A stretch of DNA of 64,000 nt from Shinella zoogloeoides (GTDB lineage: Bacteria; Pseudomonadota; Alphaproteobacteria; Rhizobiales; Rhizobiaceae). Where the stretch lies: positions 248,001 to 312,000 of the forward strand of contig NZ_QNUJ01000006.1 of the NCBI RefSeq assembly GCF_003574625.1, written 5' to 3'. Of the stretch, positions 43,936 through 52,853 are shown piece by piece. Below the pieces are notes generated by a model. The model did no database searches, was not told where the DNA came from, and was given only the letters and a program-made list of their open reading frames with translations. The position numbers were made by a program, and so were the translations under genes. The stretch's first letter is position 1, and each line of letters begins with the position of its first letter.

Positions 43936-43972
43936 CGGAAACGGCCCCGGAGCGCCGTTTCCGCGCATTTTT
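43936..43972 (+). terminator. Probable terminator after the MFS gene
   Basis: A 10-bp stem (CGGAAACGGC 43936-43945 with GCCGTTTCCG 43954-43963) with an 8-base loop is followed by CGCATTTTT. A second perfect inverted repeat, GACGAAA-T-TTTCGTC (43921-43935), immediately precedes it. Confidence 0.55.
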
Positions 43973-43987
43973 GATGACGTCATCAAA
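43970..43987. promoter_or_regulatory. 18-bp perfect palindrome, candidate operator of the MATE gene
   Basis: TTTGATGACGTCATCAAA is a perfect palindrome 61 bases upstream of the MATE start codon. It is not an FNR/FixK site, because the TTGAT and ATCAA halves are separated by six bases where those sites need four. Its size and symmetry suit a TetR, GntR or MarR dimer, none of which is encoded next to it. Confidence 0.55.
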
Positions 43988-44048
43988 TCTATTCGATTGA
44001 TCGCGACCGGAACTTGTGATCGGAAGCGAGGCGAAAGTGAGAACTATC

Positions 44049-45422
44049 ATGCACATGGCAACGCATCGCGAGGACAACGGCTGGGGGCGGCATTTCCGGG
44101 CGACCCTGACGCTCGGCGTGCCGCTGATCGGCGCCCAGCTCGCCCAGCTCGGCATCCATACGACGGACGTGGTGATCCTCGGCCGGCTCGGCGCGGCGCA
44201 TCTCGCGGCCATCGTGCTGTCCAGCCAGTTCTTCTTCACGATCTTCATGCTCGGCTCGGGCTTCGCCAATGCCGTCATGCCCATGGTGGCGCAGGCCTAT
44301 GGCCGGGGCGACACGGTTTCCGTGCGCCGTTCGGTGCGCATGGGCATGTGGGTAGCACTCTTCTATGCGGCGCTGATGATCCCGCTCTTCTACAATGCGG
44401 AAAACATCCTGCTCTTTGCCGGCCAGAAGCCGGAGGTCGCCGCGCTTGCCGGCAGCTACCTGAAGATCGCGCAATGGGGGCTCGGCCCGGCGCTGCTCTT
44501 CATGACGCTGCGCGGCCTCGTCAGCGCGCATGGGCGGGCGGGTATCGTGCTCTATGTCACGATCGTCATCCTCTCCGTCAACGCCTTCTTCGCCTACGCG
44601 CTGGTGCTCGGCCATTTCGGCTTCCCGGCCCTCGGCATGGAGGGGGCGGCCATCGTTTCCTTCGGCGTGAACGTGCTGAGCTTCGTGCTCATCACCGCCT
44701 ATATCCAGGCGCAGCCGGACATGCGCCGCTACGAGCTTTTCGTGCGCTTCTGGCGGCCGGACTGGGGCGCTCTGCGCGAGGTCGTCTATCTCGGCCTGCC
44801 GATCGGCCTTACCATGCTGGCGGAAGTCAGCCTCTTCACGGGCGCCTCGCTGCTGATGGGCAATATCGGCACGCTGGAGCTTGCCGCGCACGGCATCGCG
44901 CTCCAGCTCGCCTCCGTCGCCTTCATGGTTCCGCTCGGCCTTGCGCAGGCGGGCACGGTGCGCGTCGGCGTGGCGCACGGGCGCGGCGATCATCTCGGCG
45001 TCGTGCGCGCGGCCTGGGCGGTGCTCGTCATCGCGGCGACCATTGCGGTCGGGGGCGGCCTACTCTTCGCGCTCATCCCGACGAAGCTCGCCTCGATCTT
45101 CCTCGACAAGGCGGGTACGGATTCGGCCGCGGTTCTCGCCATCGCCGGCCCCTTCGTGGTGGTCGCGGGCCTCTTCCAGCTCGTCGACGGCCTGCAGGCG
45201 ATCGCCGCCGGCCTGCTGCGCGGCCTGAAGGACACGCGCATCCCGATGGTGCTGGCGCTGATCTCCTACTGGCCGGTCGGCTTCTTCGCCGCCTGGCTCT
45301 TCGCCTTCCCGGTGGGCTTGGGCGGCATCGGCATCTGGTTCGGCTTCCTCGCCGGCCTTTCCACTGCGTCGATCCTGCTCAACCTGCGCTTCTACCGGCT
45401 GGTGAGGCAGAGGGGCGCCTGA
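44049..45422 (+). CDS. MATE family efflux transporter (NorM-like)
   Basis: A 457-residue exporter with twelve predicted helices in two MatE repeats (about 15-175 and 240-400). Characteristic stretches are LTLGVPLIGAQLAQLGIHTT, ILGRLGAAHLAAIVLSSQ and MPLGLAQAGTVRVGVAHGRG-type sequence. NorM proteins extrude cationic drugs in exchange for Na+ or H+; the substrate is unknown. ATG 44049 (MHMATHRED) is chosen; GTG 44016 would add 11 residues. A palindromic operator candidate lies upstream. Confidence 0.87.
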   Translation: MHMATHREDNGWGRHFRATLTLGVPLIGAQLAQLGIHTTDVVILGRLGAAHLAAIVLSSQFFFTIFMLGSGFANAVMPMVAQAYGRGDTVSVRRSVRMGMWVALFYAALMIPLFYNAENILLFAGQKPEVAALAGSYLKIAQWGLGPALLFMTLRGLVSAHGRAGIVLYVTIVILSVNAFFAYALVLGHFGFPALGMEGAAIVSFGVNVLSFVLITAYIQAQPDMRRYELFVRFWRPDWGALREVVYLGLPIGLTMLAEVSLFTGASLLMGNIGTLELAAHGIALQLASVAFMVPLGLAQAGTVRVGVAHGRGDHLGVVRAAWAVLVIAATIAVGGGLLFALIPTKLASIFLDKAGTDSAAVLAIAGPFVVVAGLFQLVDGLQAIAAGLLRGLKDTRIPMVLALISYWPVGFFAAWLFAFPVGLGGIGIWFGFLAGLSTASILLNLRFYRLVRQRGA

Positions 45423-45442
45423 CGCCCGAGAGTGGCGATAAG

Positions 45443-45474
45443 AAAAGCCCGCCGGATCGCTCCGGCGGGCTTTT
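45443..45474. terminator. Bidirectional terminator between the MATE gene and carA
   Basis: A perfect 14-bp stem (AAAAGCCCGCCGGA with TCCGGCGGGCTTTT) with a TCGC loop gives a T-rich 3' end on both strands, serving two convergent genes. Confidence 0.92.
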
Positions 45475-45502
45475 CACGTCGATGGTGGGGCGGATCGCCT
45501 GC

Positions 45503-46717
45503 TTATGCGCGTTCCGGGATGGCTTCCTCGCCCTTCCTCTCGCGCACCAGGTTGATGAAGCGGCGGAAGAGGTAGTGGCTGTCCTGCGGGCCGGGGGAGG
45601 CTTCCGGGTGGTGCTGCACGGAGAAGACCGGCTTGCCGGTCAGGCGCAGGCCGCAATTCGTGCCGTCGAACAGGGAAACGTGGGTCTCCTCGACGCCTTC
45701 GGGCAGGGTGGAGGAGGCGACGGCGAAGCCGTGGTTCATCGAGACGATCTCGACCTTGCCGGTCGTGTGATCCTTTACCGGATGGTTCGCGCCGTGGTGG
45801 CCCTGGTGCATCTTCTCGGTCGTCGCGCCGACGGCGAGGCCGAGCATCTGGTGGCCGAGGCAGATGCCGAAGACCGGAATGCCCGTTTCGATCAGCGTCT
45901 TGATCACCGGCACGGCATATTCGCCGGTTGCCGCCGGGTCGCCCGGGCCGTTGGAAAGGAAGATGCCGTCCGGCTTCAGCGCCAGCACGTCGTCGGCGCT
46001 GGAGGTGGCCGGCATGACCGTGACCTTGCAGCCGAGGCCCGTGAAGAGGCGCAGGATGTTGCGCTTCACGCCGTAGTCGAGCGCGACGATGTGATACTTC
46101 ACGTCGCTGTCGGCAAGGTCCTCGTAGCCTTCGTTCCACACCCACGGCTTCTGGCTCCAGCGCGAGGACTGGCCGGAGGAGGCGGGCTTGGCGAGGTCGA
46201 GGCCGATGAGGCCGCCCCAGGCCCTGGCTTCGGCCTTCAGCGTCTCGATGTCGAAGACGCCGTTCGGGTCGTGGGCGATCACCGCGTTCGGCGCGCCGTT
46301 CTCGCGGATCCAGGCGGTCAGCGCGCGGGTGTCGATGCCCGAGAGGCCGATGATGCCGCGGGCCTTCAGCCAGGCGTCGAGGTGCTTTGCGGCGCGGTAG
46401 TTCGACGGCTCGGTGATGTCGGCCTTGAAGATCGTGCCGACCGCGCCGTGGCGGGCGGCCGGCGTCAGGTCCTCGATGTCCTCGTCATTGGCGCCGACAT
46501 TGCCGATATGCGGGAAGGTGAAGGTGACGATCTGGCCGAGATAGGAGGGGTCGGTCAGGATTTCCTGGTAGCCCGTCAGCGCCGTGTTGAAGCAGACTTC
46601 CGCGGTCACCTTGCCGGTGGCGCCGATGCCCTTGCCTTCGATCACGGTGCCGTCGGCAAGGACGATGAGGGCGGTGGGCTTTTCAGTGGTCCATGCGGGG
46701 GTCGAGGTCATAGTCAT
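45503..46717 (-). CDS. carA: Carbamoyl-phosphate synthase small subunit
   Basis: A 404-residue glutaminase subunit that passes ammonia to CarB. The N-terminal domain spans about 10-160; the class I glutamine amidotransferase domain has the nucleophile Cys in FGICLGHQMLGLA near residue 292 and the catalytic His/Glu in VQHHPEASPGP near 376. LSNGPGDPAATG is the oxyanion/glutamine-binding motif. ATG 46717 (MTMTSTPAW) is chosen with a GGAAAC site; ATG 46711 is an alternative. It is divergent from the yqeY-dnaG direction. Confidence 0.96.
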   Translation of the reverse strand: MTMTSTPAWTTEKPTALIVLADGTVIEGKGIGATGKVTAEVCFNTALTGYQEILTDPSYLGQIVTFTFPHIGNVGANDEDIEDLTPAARHGAVGTIFKADITEPSNYRAAKHLDAWLKARGIIGLSGIDTRALTAWIRENGAPNAVIAHDPNGVFDIETLKAEARAWGGLIGLDLAKPASSGQSSRWSQKPWVWNEGYEDLADSDVKYHIVALDYGVKRNILRLFTGLGCKVTVMPATSSADDVLALKPDGIFLSNGPGDPAATGEYAVPVIKTLIETGIPVFGICLGHQMLGLAVGATTEKMHQGHHGANHPVKDHTTGKVEIVSMNHGFAVASSTLPEGVEETHVSLFDGTNCGLRLTGKPVFSVQHHPEASPGPQDSHYLFRRFINLVRERKGEEAIPERA

Positions 46718-47033
46718 CCCGTTTCCGGTGTCGGGCGCCGGCTTGAAAGCCGAGGGGACGGACACCATTTAAGGTCGCAGGCAAAGGCGCGCGGAAACCC
46801 GCGTTGGTTCGCCCTGATTGCCGATTTTCGTGCAGGTGCCGGAAAATAGACAAAGCAGGGGACAGGGTCAACCGTTGCCTGTGGATTGCGCGGAATTATA
46901 AAGCGTTTAAAATCAATCGCTTGCGTAATCCGTTTGCCGGCGGACCCTCCGCCGGTCTATGAGCATGCACAATCGAACGACGATAGAGGCCGAGCTGCGC
47001 ATCCCGCGCCGGCAGCCTCCCATGGAGAAAATG
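46718..47033. other. Divergent promoter region between carA and yqeY
   Basis: About 316 bases without a supported gene. A plausible promoter for yqeY is TTGCCT (46875-46880), a 16-bp spacer and TATAAA (46897-46902). No terminator or leader peptide is evident on the carA side. Confidence 0.45.
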
Positions 47034-47483
47034 ATGCGCGATACCATCGCAAACGCCTTGAAGGATGCACTCAAGGCAAGAGACGCCTGCCGTGTTTCCA
47101 CGCTGCGCCTGATCCAGGCCACGCTGAAGGATCGCGACATCGCCAACCGCGGCGCCGGCAAGGGGCCGGTGGAAAATGACGAGCTGCTGCAGATCCTCGC
47201 CAAGATGATCAAGCAGCGCGAGGAATCCGCCAAGATCTTCGCCGAAAACGGCCGCCCGGAACTCGCCGCCCAGGAGCGCGAGGAAATCACGGTCATCCAG
47301 AGCTTCATGCCGGAGCAGCTCTCCGACGAGAAGGTCAAGGAGCTGATTTCCGGCGTGATCGCCGAGATCGGCGCGCAGGGCCTGCGTGACATGGGCAAGG
47401 TCATGGCCGTGCTCAAGGAGCGCCATCCCGGCCAGATGGACTTCGCCAAGGCCTCCGGCGTGGTGAAGGACCTGCTGAAGTAA
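47034..47483 (+). CDS. yqeY: GatB/YqeY domain-containing protein
   Basis: A 149-residue protein of the YqeY family, homologous to the C-terminal tRNA-binding domain of the amidotransferase GatB. It starts MRDTIANALKDALKARD; GGAG six bases before the third of three nearby ATGs (47034) supports that start. Conserved stretches are STLRLIQATLKDRDIANR, LAKMIKQREESAKIF and LRDMGKVMAVLKERHPGQMD. In many alphaproteobacteria it precedes dnaG and rpoD, as here. Its precise role is unsettled. Confidence 0.9.
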   Translation: MRDTIANALKDALKARDACRVSTLRLIQATLKDRDIANRGAGKGPVENDELLQILAKMIKQREESAKIFAENGRPELAAQEREEITVIQSFMPEQLSDEKVKELISGVIAEIGAQGLRDMGKVMAVLKERHPGQMDFAKASGVVKDLLK

Positions 47484-47506
47484 ATTGCGGTCCTTGCGGT
47501 ATCATG

Positions 47507-47530
47507 AAGGCGGCCGGTGGCCGCCTTTTT
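47507..47530 (+). terminator. Intrinsic terminator of yqeY
   Basis: AAGGCGGCC (47507-47515) pairs with GGCCGCCTT (47519-47527) and runs into TTTTT. It separates yqeY from the dnaG region. Confidence 0.88.
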
Positions 47531-47711
47531 CGTTTCCGGCCTGCGGCTTGCGGGAACCAAAAGGAAGGCGCACAGTTGAGCTCGCAGCAATAGGAGCGTG
47601 ACGATGCGTCGTCGAACGTCACCGCCCGCCCCGGCGAAGTGCATGTGGTGCCGCCGGATTGTCTAGCGTCGAGGTTCCCGGTGGCCGTTCCACGAAACGG
47701 AGGCCGAACCC

Positions 47712-48050
47712 ATGCGTGCGACGTTTCTTCTTTCCCTCGCAGCCATCGCCCTTGCCGGGCCGGCCCTTGCGCATGATGCGCCGAGCGGCTGGCAGTACGA
47801 GCAATATTGTTGCAACGGCAGCAACCACAACGGCGACTGCCAGATGATCCCGGCGACCGCCGTGCGCATCGTCCACGGGGACTATCAGGTGACGCTGGCG
47901 CCGGGCGACCATCGTCTCGCCACCCGCCGCCATATCTTTCTCCTGCCGCAGGGCACCGCCCGCCGCTCGCAGGACGGAGAATATCATCTCTGCCTCTACC
48001 CGACCGAGGATACGCCCCGCTGCTTCTACGCGCCCGACATGGGATTTTGA
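47712..48050 (+). CDS. Small secreted cysteine-containing protein, hypothetical
   Basis: A 112-residue exported protein. The signal peptide (about 1-20, FLLSLAAIALAGPALA) is cleaved after ALA-H. The mature protein has five Cys (YCCNGSNHNGDC near the N-terminus, then HLCLYPTEDTPRCFYAP), so disulfides in the periplasm are likely. A GGAGG ribosome-binding site gives a firm start. This sequence type is common in Rhizobiales, but I know no function. A GGAAC with AGTT 16 bases on (47553 region) is one base away from the EcfG consensus and is not called. Confidence 0.78.
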   Translation: MRATFLLSLAAIALAGPALAHDAPSGWQYEQYCCNGSNHNGDCQMIPATAVRIVHGDYQVTLAPGDHRLATRRHIFLLPQGTARRSQDGEYHLCLYPTEDTPRCFYAPDMGF

Positions 48051-48138
48051 GCCGGAGCCTGTGAATTGCCGTGGCGCCGGGCGGTAATGCTGGCGGTGGG
48101 CCCCGCGCATGGTTATATGGACCTCGACCGAGGTATCC

Positions 48139-50106
48139 ATGCGCTTTTCCAACGCCTTCCTAGACGAGATCCGCGACCGCGTCCCCATTTCGGACGTGAT
48201 CGGCCGACGCGTGACCTGGGATCGCAGGAAGACCAACGTCTCGCGCGGGGACTATTGGGCCTGCTGCCCGTTCCACGGCGAGAAATCGCCGTCCTTCCAC
48301 TGCGAGGACCGCAAGGGCCGCTACCATTGCTTCGGCTGCGGCGTCTCGGGCGATCACTTCCGCTTCCTCACCGATCTCGACGGCCTGTCCTTCCCCGAGG
48401 CGGTCCAGCAGATCGCCGATCTCGCGGGCGTCGCCATGCCCCAGCCGGACCCGCAGGCCGAGCAGCGCGAGAGGGAGCGCATGGGCCTCGTCGAGGTCAT
48501 GGAGATGGCGACCCGCTTCTTCGAGGACCAGCTCCAGACGCCGGCCGGGGCGAAGGCGCGCGCCTATCTGCGCGACCGCGGGCTGACCGGCCGCACCATC
48601 GAGACCTTCCGCCTCGGCTATGCGCCGGAGAGCCGCAACGCGCTGAAGGAGTTTCTGGCGGGCAAGGGCGTGCCGAAGGAGGCGATCGAGGCCTGCGGCC
48701 TCGTCGTGCACGGGCCGGAAATCCCCGTCTCCTACGACCGGTTCCGCGACCGCATCATGTTCCCCATCCTCTCGGTGCGGGAAAAGGTCATTGCCTTCGG
48801 CGGCCGCGCCATGTCGCCGGACGCGCCGGCGAAATACCTCAATTCCAACGAGACCGAGCTCTTCCACAAGGGGAGTGTGCTCTACAACCACGCCCGCGCC
48901 CGGAAGGGGGCTCAAGGCGCTGACGGCGCCGGCACGATCATCGCCGTCGAAGGCTACATGGACGTGATCGCGCTCTACCAGGCGGGCATCGAGAACGCCG
49001 TCGCCCCGCTCGGCACGGCGCTCACCGAGAACCAGCTCGATCTGCTCTGGAAGATGACGCCGCAGCCGGTGCTCTGCTTCGACGGCGACGGGGCGGGCAT
49101 CCGCGCGGCGAACCGGGCGGCCGATCTCGCGCTGCCCTTCATCAAGCCGGGCCGCACGGTGCGCTTCGCGCTGCTGCCCGACGGCAAGGACCCGGACGAT
49201 CTCGTGCGCCACGAGGGCCGCGCACCCTTCGACAAGGTGCTGGCGAATGCCCGTCCGCTCGCCGACATGATCTGGAACCGCGAGGTCCAGGGCTCGACGC
49301 TGGACACGCCGGAAAGCCGCGCCGAGCTGGAATCGCGCCTGCGCCAGATCACCGCGGGCATCGCCGACGAGGACGTGCGCCGCCACTACCAGCAGGACAT
49401 GCGCGAGCGGCTGAACGCCTTCTTCCGCCCCGTCCAGCGGCAGGGCGGCGGCGGCTTTTCCGGCAACCGGCAGGGTAGGGGCGGCGGCCGCGGCGGGCCG
49501 CAGGGCAATATGGTCCCCTCCGGCATTTCCGACCGGCTCGCCCGCTCGGCGCTGGTGCGCGGCGCGCAGGAGCTGCCGGCCCTGCGCGAAAGCGTGCTGG
49601 CGCTCACCGTCGTCAACCATCCGGGCCTTCTCTTCAGCGACTATGACGAGATCGCCATCATCGAATACGAGAACCGCGACCTCCAGCGCCTCTGGTCGGC
49701 CCTCATCGGCATTGCCGGCTCCGTCGGCGCGCGGCTCGACCGCGCCCGGCTGGTCGAGGAGCTGGAAGCCGCCGGCTTCGACACCCTGCTCAAGGGCCTC
49801 GACCAGCAGATCCGCAATTCGCGCCTGTGGACCGCGACGGAGGACGCCGCGCCCGAGGATGCCCGCGAAGGCTATCTCCAGGCGCTCGCCCTCCACAAGC
49901 GCACCCGCGCGCTCCTCTGGCAGCGCCGCGAACTGGAACGCGAACTCGCCGTCTCGACGGATGAGGGCGACGACGAACGCGTGCCGCAGATCCTGCGCGC
50001 GCTTCAGGAGGTGCAGATGGAGACCGTCCGGATGGAGAACCAGGAGGCCATCATCGAAGGCTTCGGCGTGCTCTCCGGCCGGGTGAAGGGGCCGGCGGGG
50101 AAGTAG
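48139..50106 (+). CDS. dnaG: DNA primase
   Basis: A 655-residue primase that makes RNA primers at replication forks. The zinc-binding domain carries CCPFHGEKSPSFHC with CFGCGVSGD (about 38-65); the TOPRIM catalytic core (about 260-345) has IIAVEGYMDVIAL and LCFDGDGAGIRAANRA. A Gly-rich linker (GGGGFSGNRQGRGGGRGG) joins the C-terminal DnaB-interaction domain. The start MRFSNAFLDEIRDRVPI at 48139 has a GAGG site. It belongs to the conserved yqeY-dnaG-rpoD neighbourhood. Confidence 0.96.
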   Translation: MRFSNAFLDEIRDRVPISDVIGRRVTWDRRKTNVSRGDYWACCPFHGEKSPSFHCEDRKGRYHCFGCGVSGDHFRFLTDLDGLSFPEAVQQIADLAGVAMPQPDPQAEQRERERMGLVEVMEMATRFFEDQLQTPAGAKARAYLRDRGLTGRTIETFRLGYAPESRNALKEFLAGKGVPKEAIEACGLVVHGPEIPVSYDRFRDRIMFPILSVREKVIAFGGRAMSPDAPAKYLNSNETELFHKGSVLYNHARARKGAQGADGAGTIIAVEGYMDVIALYQAGIENAVAPLGTALTENQLDLLWKMTPQPVLCFDGDGAGIRAANRAADLALPFIKPGRTVRFALLPDGKDPDDLVRHEGRAPFDKVLANARPLADMIWNREVQGSTLDTPESRAELESRLRQITAGIADEDVRRHYQQDMRERLNAFFRPVQRQGGGGFSGNRQGRGGGRGGPQGNMVPSGISDRLARSALVRGAQELPALRESVLALTVVNHPGLLFSDYDEIAIIEYENRDLQRLWSALIGIAGSVGARLDRARLVEELEAAGFDTLLKGLDQQIRNSRLWTATEDAAPEDAREGYLQALALHKRTRALLWQRRELERELAVSTDEGDDERVPQILRALQEVQMETVRMENQEAIIEGFGVLSGRVKGPAGK

Positions 50107-50126
50107 AGGACAGCACTGGCGGCGTT

Positions 50127-50152
50127 GGATCCTCGGGCTTGACCCGAGGACC
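50127..50152. repeat. Short palindromic repeat (GGATCCTCGGG...CCCGAGGA)
   Basis: TCCTCGGG and CCCGAGGA form an 8-bp stem with a CTTGA loop. This sequence type recurs widely in rhizobial intergenic DNA from general knowledge; only this copy was noticed here. It may also slow transcription after dnaG. Confidence 0.5.
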
Positions 50153-50330
50153 CACGCCCCGAGAACGACGTCTGATCATCTCCCAAGCAAAAGCAGCTTG
50201 CGCCATCATGCGACCCCTGCCGCTCGACATGCGCTTTCGCCATGACTAACGCCGAGCCTCACCGATCAGCGCCGCTGCCGCACCGGCACCTACCAATTTT
50301 CCCGTTCTGAACTTTCTTCACAACTTACCC

Positions 50331-50359
50331 TTGAAATTAGAACGAAACAAGAACATTGT
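50331..50359 (+). promoter_or_regulatory. recQ promoter overlapped by a LexA box (GAAC-N7-GAAC)
   Basis: TTGAAA (50331-50336), a 17-bp spacer and CATTGT (50354-50359) form a candidate promoter. GAAC-N7-GAAC at 50340-50354 is an exact match to the reverse complement of the alphaproteobacterial LexA site GTTC-N7-GTTC and fills the spacer, an ideal place for repression. Confidence 0.68.
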
Positions 50360-50438
50360 GCGTGAACGCGAAAGTCGTCCGTCGGGTGGTTGCCGAGGGT
50401 CCCGTGCTTGGCCAGAATGGAGGGAGAAAGTGCAGGTC

Positions 50439-52301
50439 ATGATTCAGGCAAATCCCTCCGGTTCCCTCTCCGCCCTGTTCGATGCTGAGGTCGCCGATCC
50501 GCTCGACGTGCTCAAGCGCGTCTATGGCTACGACGCCTTCCGCGGCAAGCAGCAGGCGGTGGTGGAGCATGTGACGGCGGGGGGCGATGCCGTCGTGCTG
50601 TTTCCGACCGGGGCGGGCAAGTCGCTGTGCTTCCAGATTCCCGCGCTCTGCCGCCAGGGCGTCGGCATCGTCATCTCGCCGCTGATCGCGCTGATGCGCG
50701 ACCAGGTGGAGGCGCTGAAGCAGCTCGGCGTCAAGGCGGCGGCGCTGAATTCCTCGCTGACGCGGGACGAGTTCTTCGCGGTGCGCGACGCCATGCGGGC
50801 CGGCGAGCTCGATCTTCTCTATGTCACGCCCGAGCGCATCGTCACGGACGGCTTCGCCGATCTCGTGGCGGAGGCCCGCATCGCGCTCTTCGCCATCGAC
50901 GAGGCGCATTGCGTCTCGCAATGGGGGCATGATTTCCGGCCGGAATACCGCACGCTCGGCCTGCTCGGCGAGCGCTATCCCGGCGTGCCGCGCATCGCGC
51001 TGACGGCGACGGCCGATCCGCATACGCGCGAGGACATCATCGAGCGCCTCGGGCTCGATGATGCCGAGGTCTTCACCACCAGCTTCGACCGGCCGAACAT
51101 TTCCTACGAGATCGCCGAGCGCGACCAGGCGCGCCAGCAGCTGCTACGCTTCCTGTCGCGCCACGAAGGAGAGAGCGGCATCGTCTATTGCCTGTCGCGT
51201 GCCAAGGTGGAGGACACGGCCGCGTGGCTGAACACGCAGGGCATTCGCGCGCTGCCTTACCATGCCGGGTTCGACCGAGCGGTGCGCGACGCGAACCAGG
51301 ATGCGTTCCTGAAGGAAGAGAACCTCTGCCTCGTTGCCACCGTCGCCTTCGGCATGGGCATCGACAAGCCGGATGTGCGCTATGTCGCCCATCTCGACCT
51401 GCCGGGTTCGGTGGAGGCCTATTACCAGGAGACCGGGCGCGCGGGGCGCGACGGCCTGCCCTCCGAGGTCTGGATGGCCTATGGCATGGCCGACGTCGTG
51501 CAGCGGCGCAAGATGATCGACGAGGGCGGGGCGGCCGAGGATGTGAAGCGCATCGAACGCGCCAAGCTGACGGCGCTGCTCGCCATCTGCGAGACGGCAA
51601 GCTGCCGGCGCAAGGCCATCCTCGCGCATTTCGGTGAGGCCCATCCGGGTCATTGCGGCCATTGCGACACCTGCCGCAACCCGGTCGAGACCTGGGACGG
51701 CACGGAGGCCGCGATCAAGGCGCTCGCGGCGGTCTATCGCACGGGCGAGCGCTTCGGCGCGGGGCACGTCATCGATGTGCTGATGGGCACGGCCAACGAG
51801 AAGACGGAGCGCTTCGGCCATACGGACATGCCGGTCTTCGGCGCCGGCAAGGATATCGCGCCGCGCATCTGGCAATCGATCTTCCGGCAATTGCTGGCCA
51901 TGGGCCTCATCAGCGTCGACCATTCCGCCTATGGCGCGCTGAAGCTTGAGCCTGAGGCGCGCGCCGTCTTCCGCCACGAGCGGGAGGTGCTGTTCCGCAA
52001 GGACCGGCCGCAGACCGGGCGCAAGGCAAGGGCTGGCGGCTCGCCCGCCGCCCGCGAACGCGACAACCTTTCGGGTTCCGACCGGGAGCTCTTCGAGCTG
52101 TTGCGGGCCGAGCGCCTTGCCATCGCCAAGGATCTCGACGTGCCGCCCTATGTCGTCTTCCCGGATACGACGCTGATCGCGCTTGCGCGAGAACGGCCGG
52201 CCGATCTCGAGGAGCTTCTCGACATTCCCGGCATCGGCGTTTCCAAGCGCGACCGCTTCGGCGAGGCTTTCCTCGCCGTCATCGAGGATTTTGCGGGCTA
52301 G
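50439..52301 (+). CDS. recQ: ATP-dependent DNA helicase RecQ
   Basis: A 620-residue 3'-5' helicase for recombination and replication repair. Walker A GAGKS is at residues 58-62, the DEAH box reads [19 protein letters not shown], and the second RecA lobe has [14 protein letters not shown] and [13 protein letters not shown]. The zinc-binding RQC region contains [12 protein letters not shown] and CGHCDTC; a C-terminal HRDC domain ends at residue 618. The start [10 protein letters not shown] at 50439 fits the family; the 36-residue upstream extension covers the SOS promoter. Likely SOS-inducible. Confidence 0.95.
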   Translation: MIQANPSGSLSALFDAEVADPLDVLKRVYGYDAFRGKQQAVVEHVTAGGDAVVLFPTGAGKSLCFQIPALCRQGVGIVISPLIALMRDQVEALKQLGVKAAALNSSLTRDEFFAVRDAMRAGELDLLYVTPERIVTDGFADLVAEARIALFAIDEAHCVSQWGHDFRPEYRTLGLLGERYPGVPRIALTATADPHTREDIIERLGLDDAEVFTTSFDRPNISYEIAERDQARQQLLRFLSRHEGESGIVYCLSRAKVEDTAAWLNTQGIRALPYHAGFDRAVRDANQDAFLKEENLCLVATVAFGMGIDKPDVRYVAHLDLPGSVEAYYQETGRAGRDGLPSEVWMAYGMADVVQRRKMIDEGGAAEDVKRIERAKLTALLAICETASCRRKAILAHFGEAHPGHCGHCDTCRNPVETWDGTEAAIKALAAVYRTGERFGAGHVIDVLMGTANEKTERFGHTDMPVFGAGKDIAPRIWQSIFRQLLAMGLISVDHSAYGALKLEPEARAVFRHEREVLFRKDRPQTGRKARAGGSPAARERDNLSGSDRELFELLRAERLAIAKDLDVPPYVVFPDTTLIALARERPADLEELLDIPGIGVSKRDRFGEAFLAVIEDFAG

Positions 52302-52371
52302 TTTTTGCGAGGCCTGTCGGAACGTTCGGTCCCCTATCGTCCTTGTTGACGGTCAGCAGGAGGACGTTCCG

Positions 52372-52842
52372 ATGAAAGTCACGCAGCATCTCTGGTTCGA
52401 GAAGGACATGGAGGCCGCCATCGGTTTCTATGCCTCGCTCATTCCCGGCTCTTCCGTCCATTGGGTCACGCCCGTCATGGCCGATACGCCGAGCGGGCCG
52501 GCCGGCAGCGTGAAGATCGCGAGCTTCACGCTCGGCGACCAGCGCTACATGGCCATCGAGGCCGGGCCGCTCGATCCCTTCAATCACAGCTTCTCCATCA
52601 TGGTGGAATGCGAGACGCAGGGCGACCTCGACCGACTGTGGGACGCGCTGAGGGAGGGTGGCTCGGTGGAGCAGTGTGGCTGGCTGAAGGATCGCTGGGG
52701 CCTTTCCTGGCAGATCGCGCCGACGCGGCTCGGCGAACTGATGAGCGATCCCGATCCGGACAAGGTGCGCCGTGTCACTGCGGCGATGCTGAAGATGGTC
52801 AAGCTGGATATCGCGCCGCTGGAGGCGGCTGCGGCGGGGTAG
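52372..52842 (+). CDS. VOC family protein (PhnB-like)
   Basis: A 156-residue protein of the vicinal-oxygen-chelate fold, of the PhnB/3-demethylubiquinone methyltransferase-like type, which has no proven enzyme activity in most members. Motifs are TQHLWFEKDMEAAIGFYASL, NHSFSIMVECETQGDLDRLW and CGWLKDRWGLSWQIAP. An AGGAGGA ribosome-binding site fixes the start at 52372. It lies 70 bases after recQ and is followed by a block of palindromic repeats. Confidence 0.88.
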   Translation: MKVTQHLWFEKDMEAAIGFYASLIPGSSVHWVTPVMADTPSGPAGSVKIASFTLGDQRYMAIEAGPLDPFNHSFSIMVECETQGDLDRLWDALREGGSVEQCGWLKDRWGLSWQIAPTRLGELMSDPDPDKVRRVTAAMLKMVKLDIAPLEAAAAG

Positions 52843-52853
52843 GTGGGCGCTTG

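Larger units (their letters stand above)
50107..50438. other. Intergenic region between dnaG and recQ
   Basis: About 330 bases with no gene. It contains a hairpin repeat (50127-50152) near dnaG and the recQ promoter with an SOS box (50331-50359). The middle 50160-50320 shows nothing I can identify. Confidence 0.5.

Noticed and set aside
43970-43987. FNR/FixK site
   Set aside because: The TTGAT and ATCAA half-sites are six bases apart; the FNR/FixK consensus requires four.
47553-47578. Second EcfG promoter upstream of the secreted Cys-containing protein
   Set aside because: GGAAC is followed after 16 bases by AGTT where CGTT is required, and it lies more than 130 bases from the gene.
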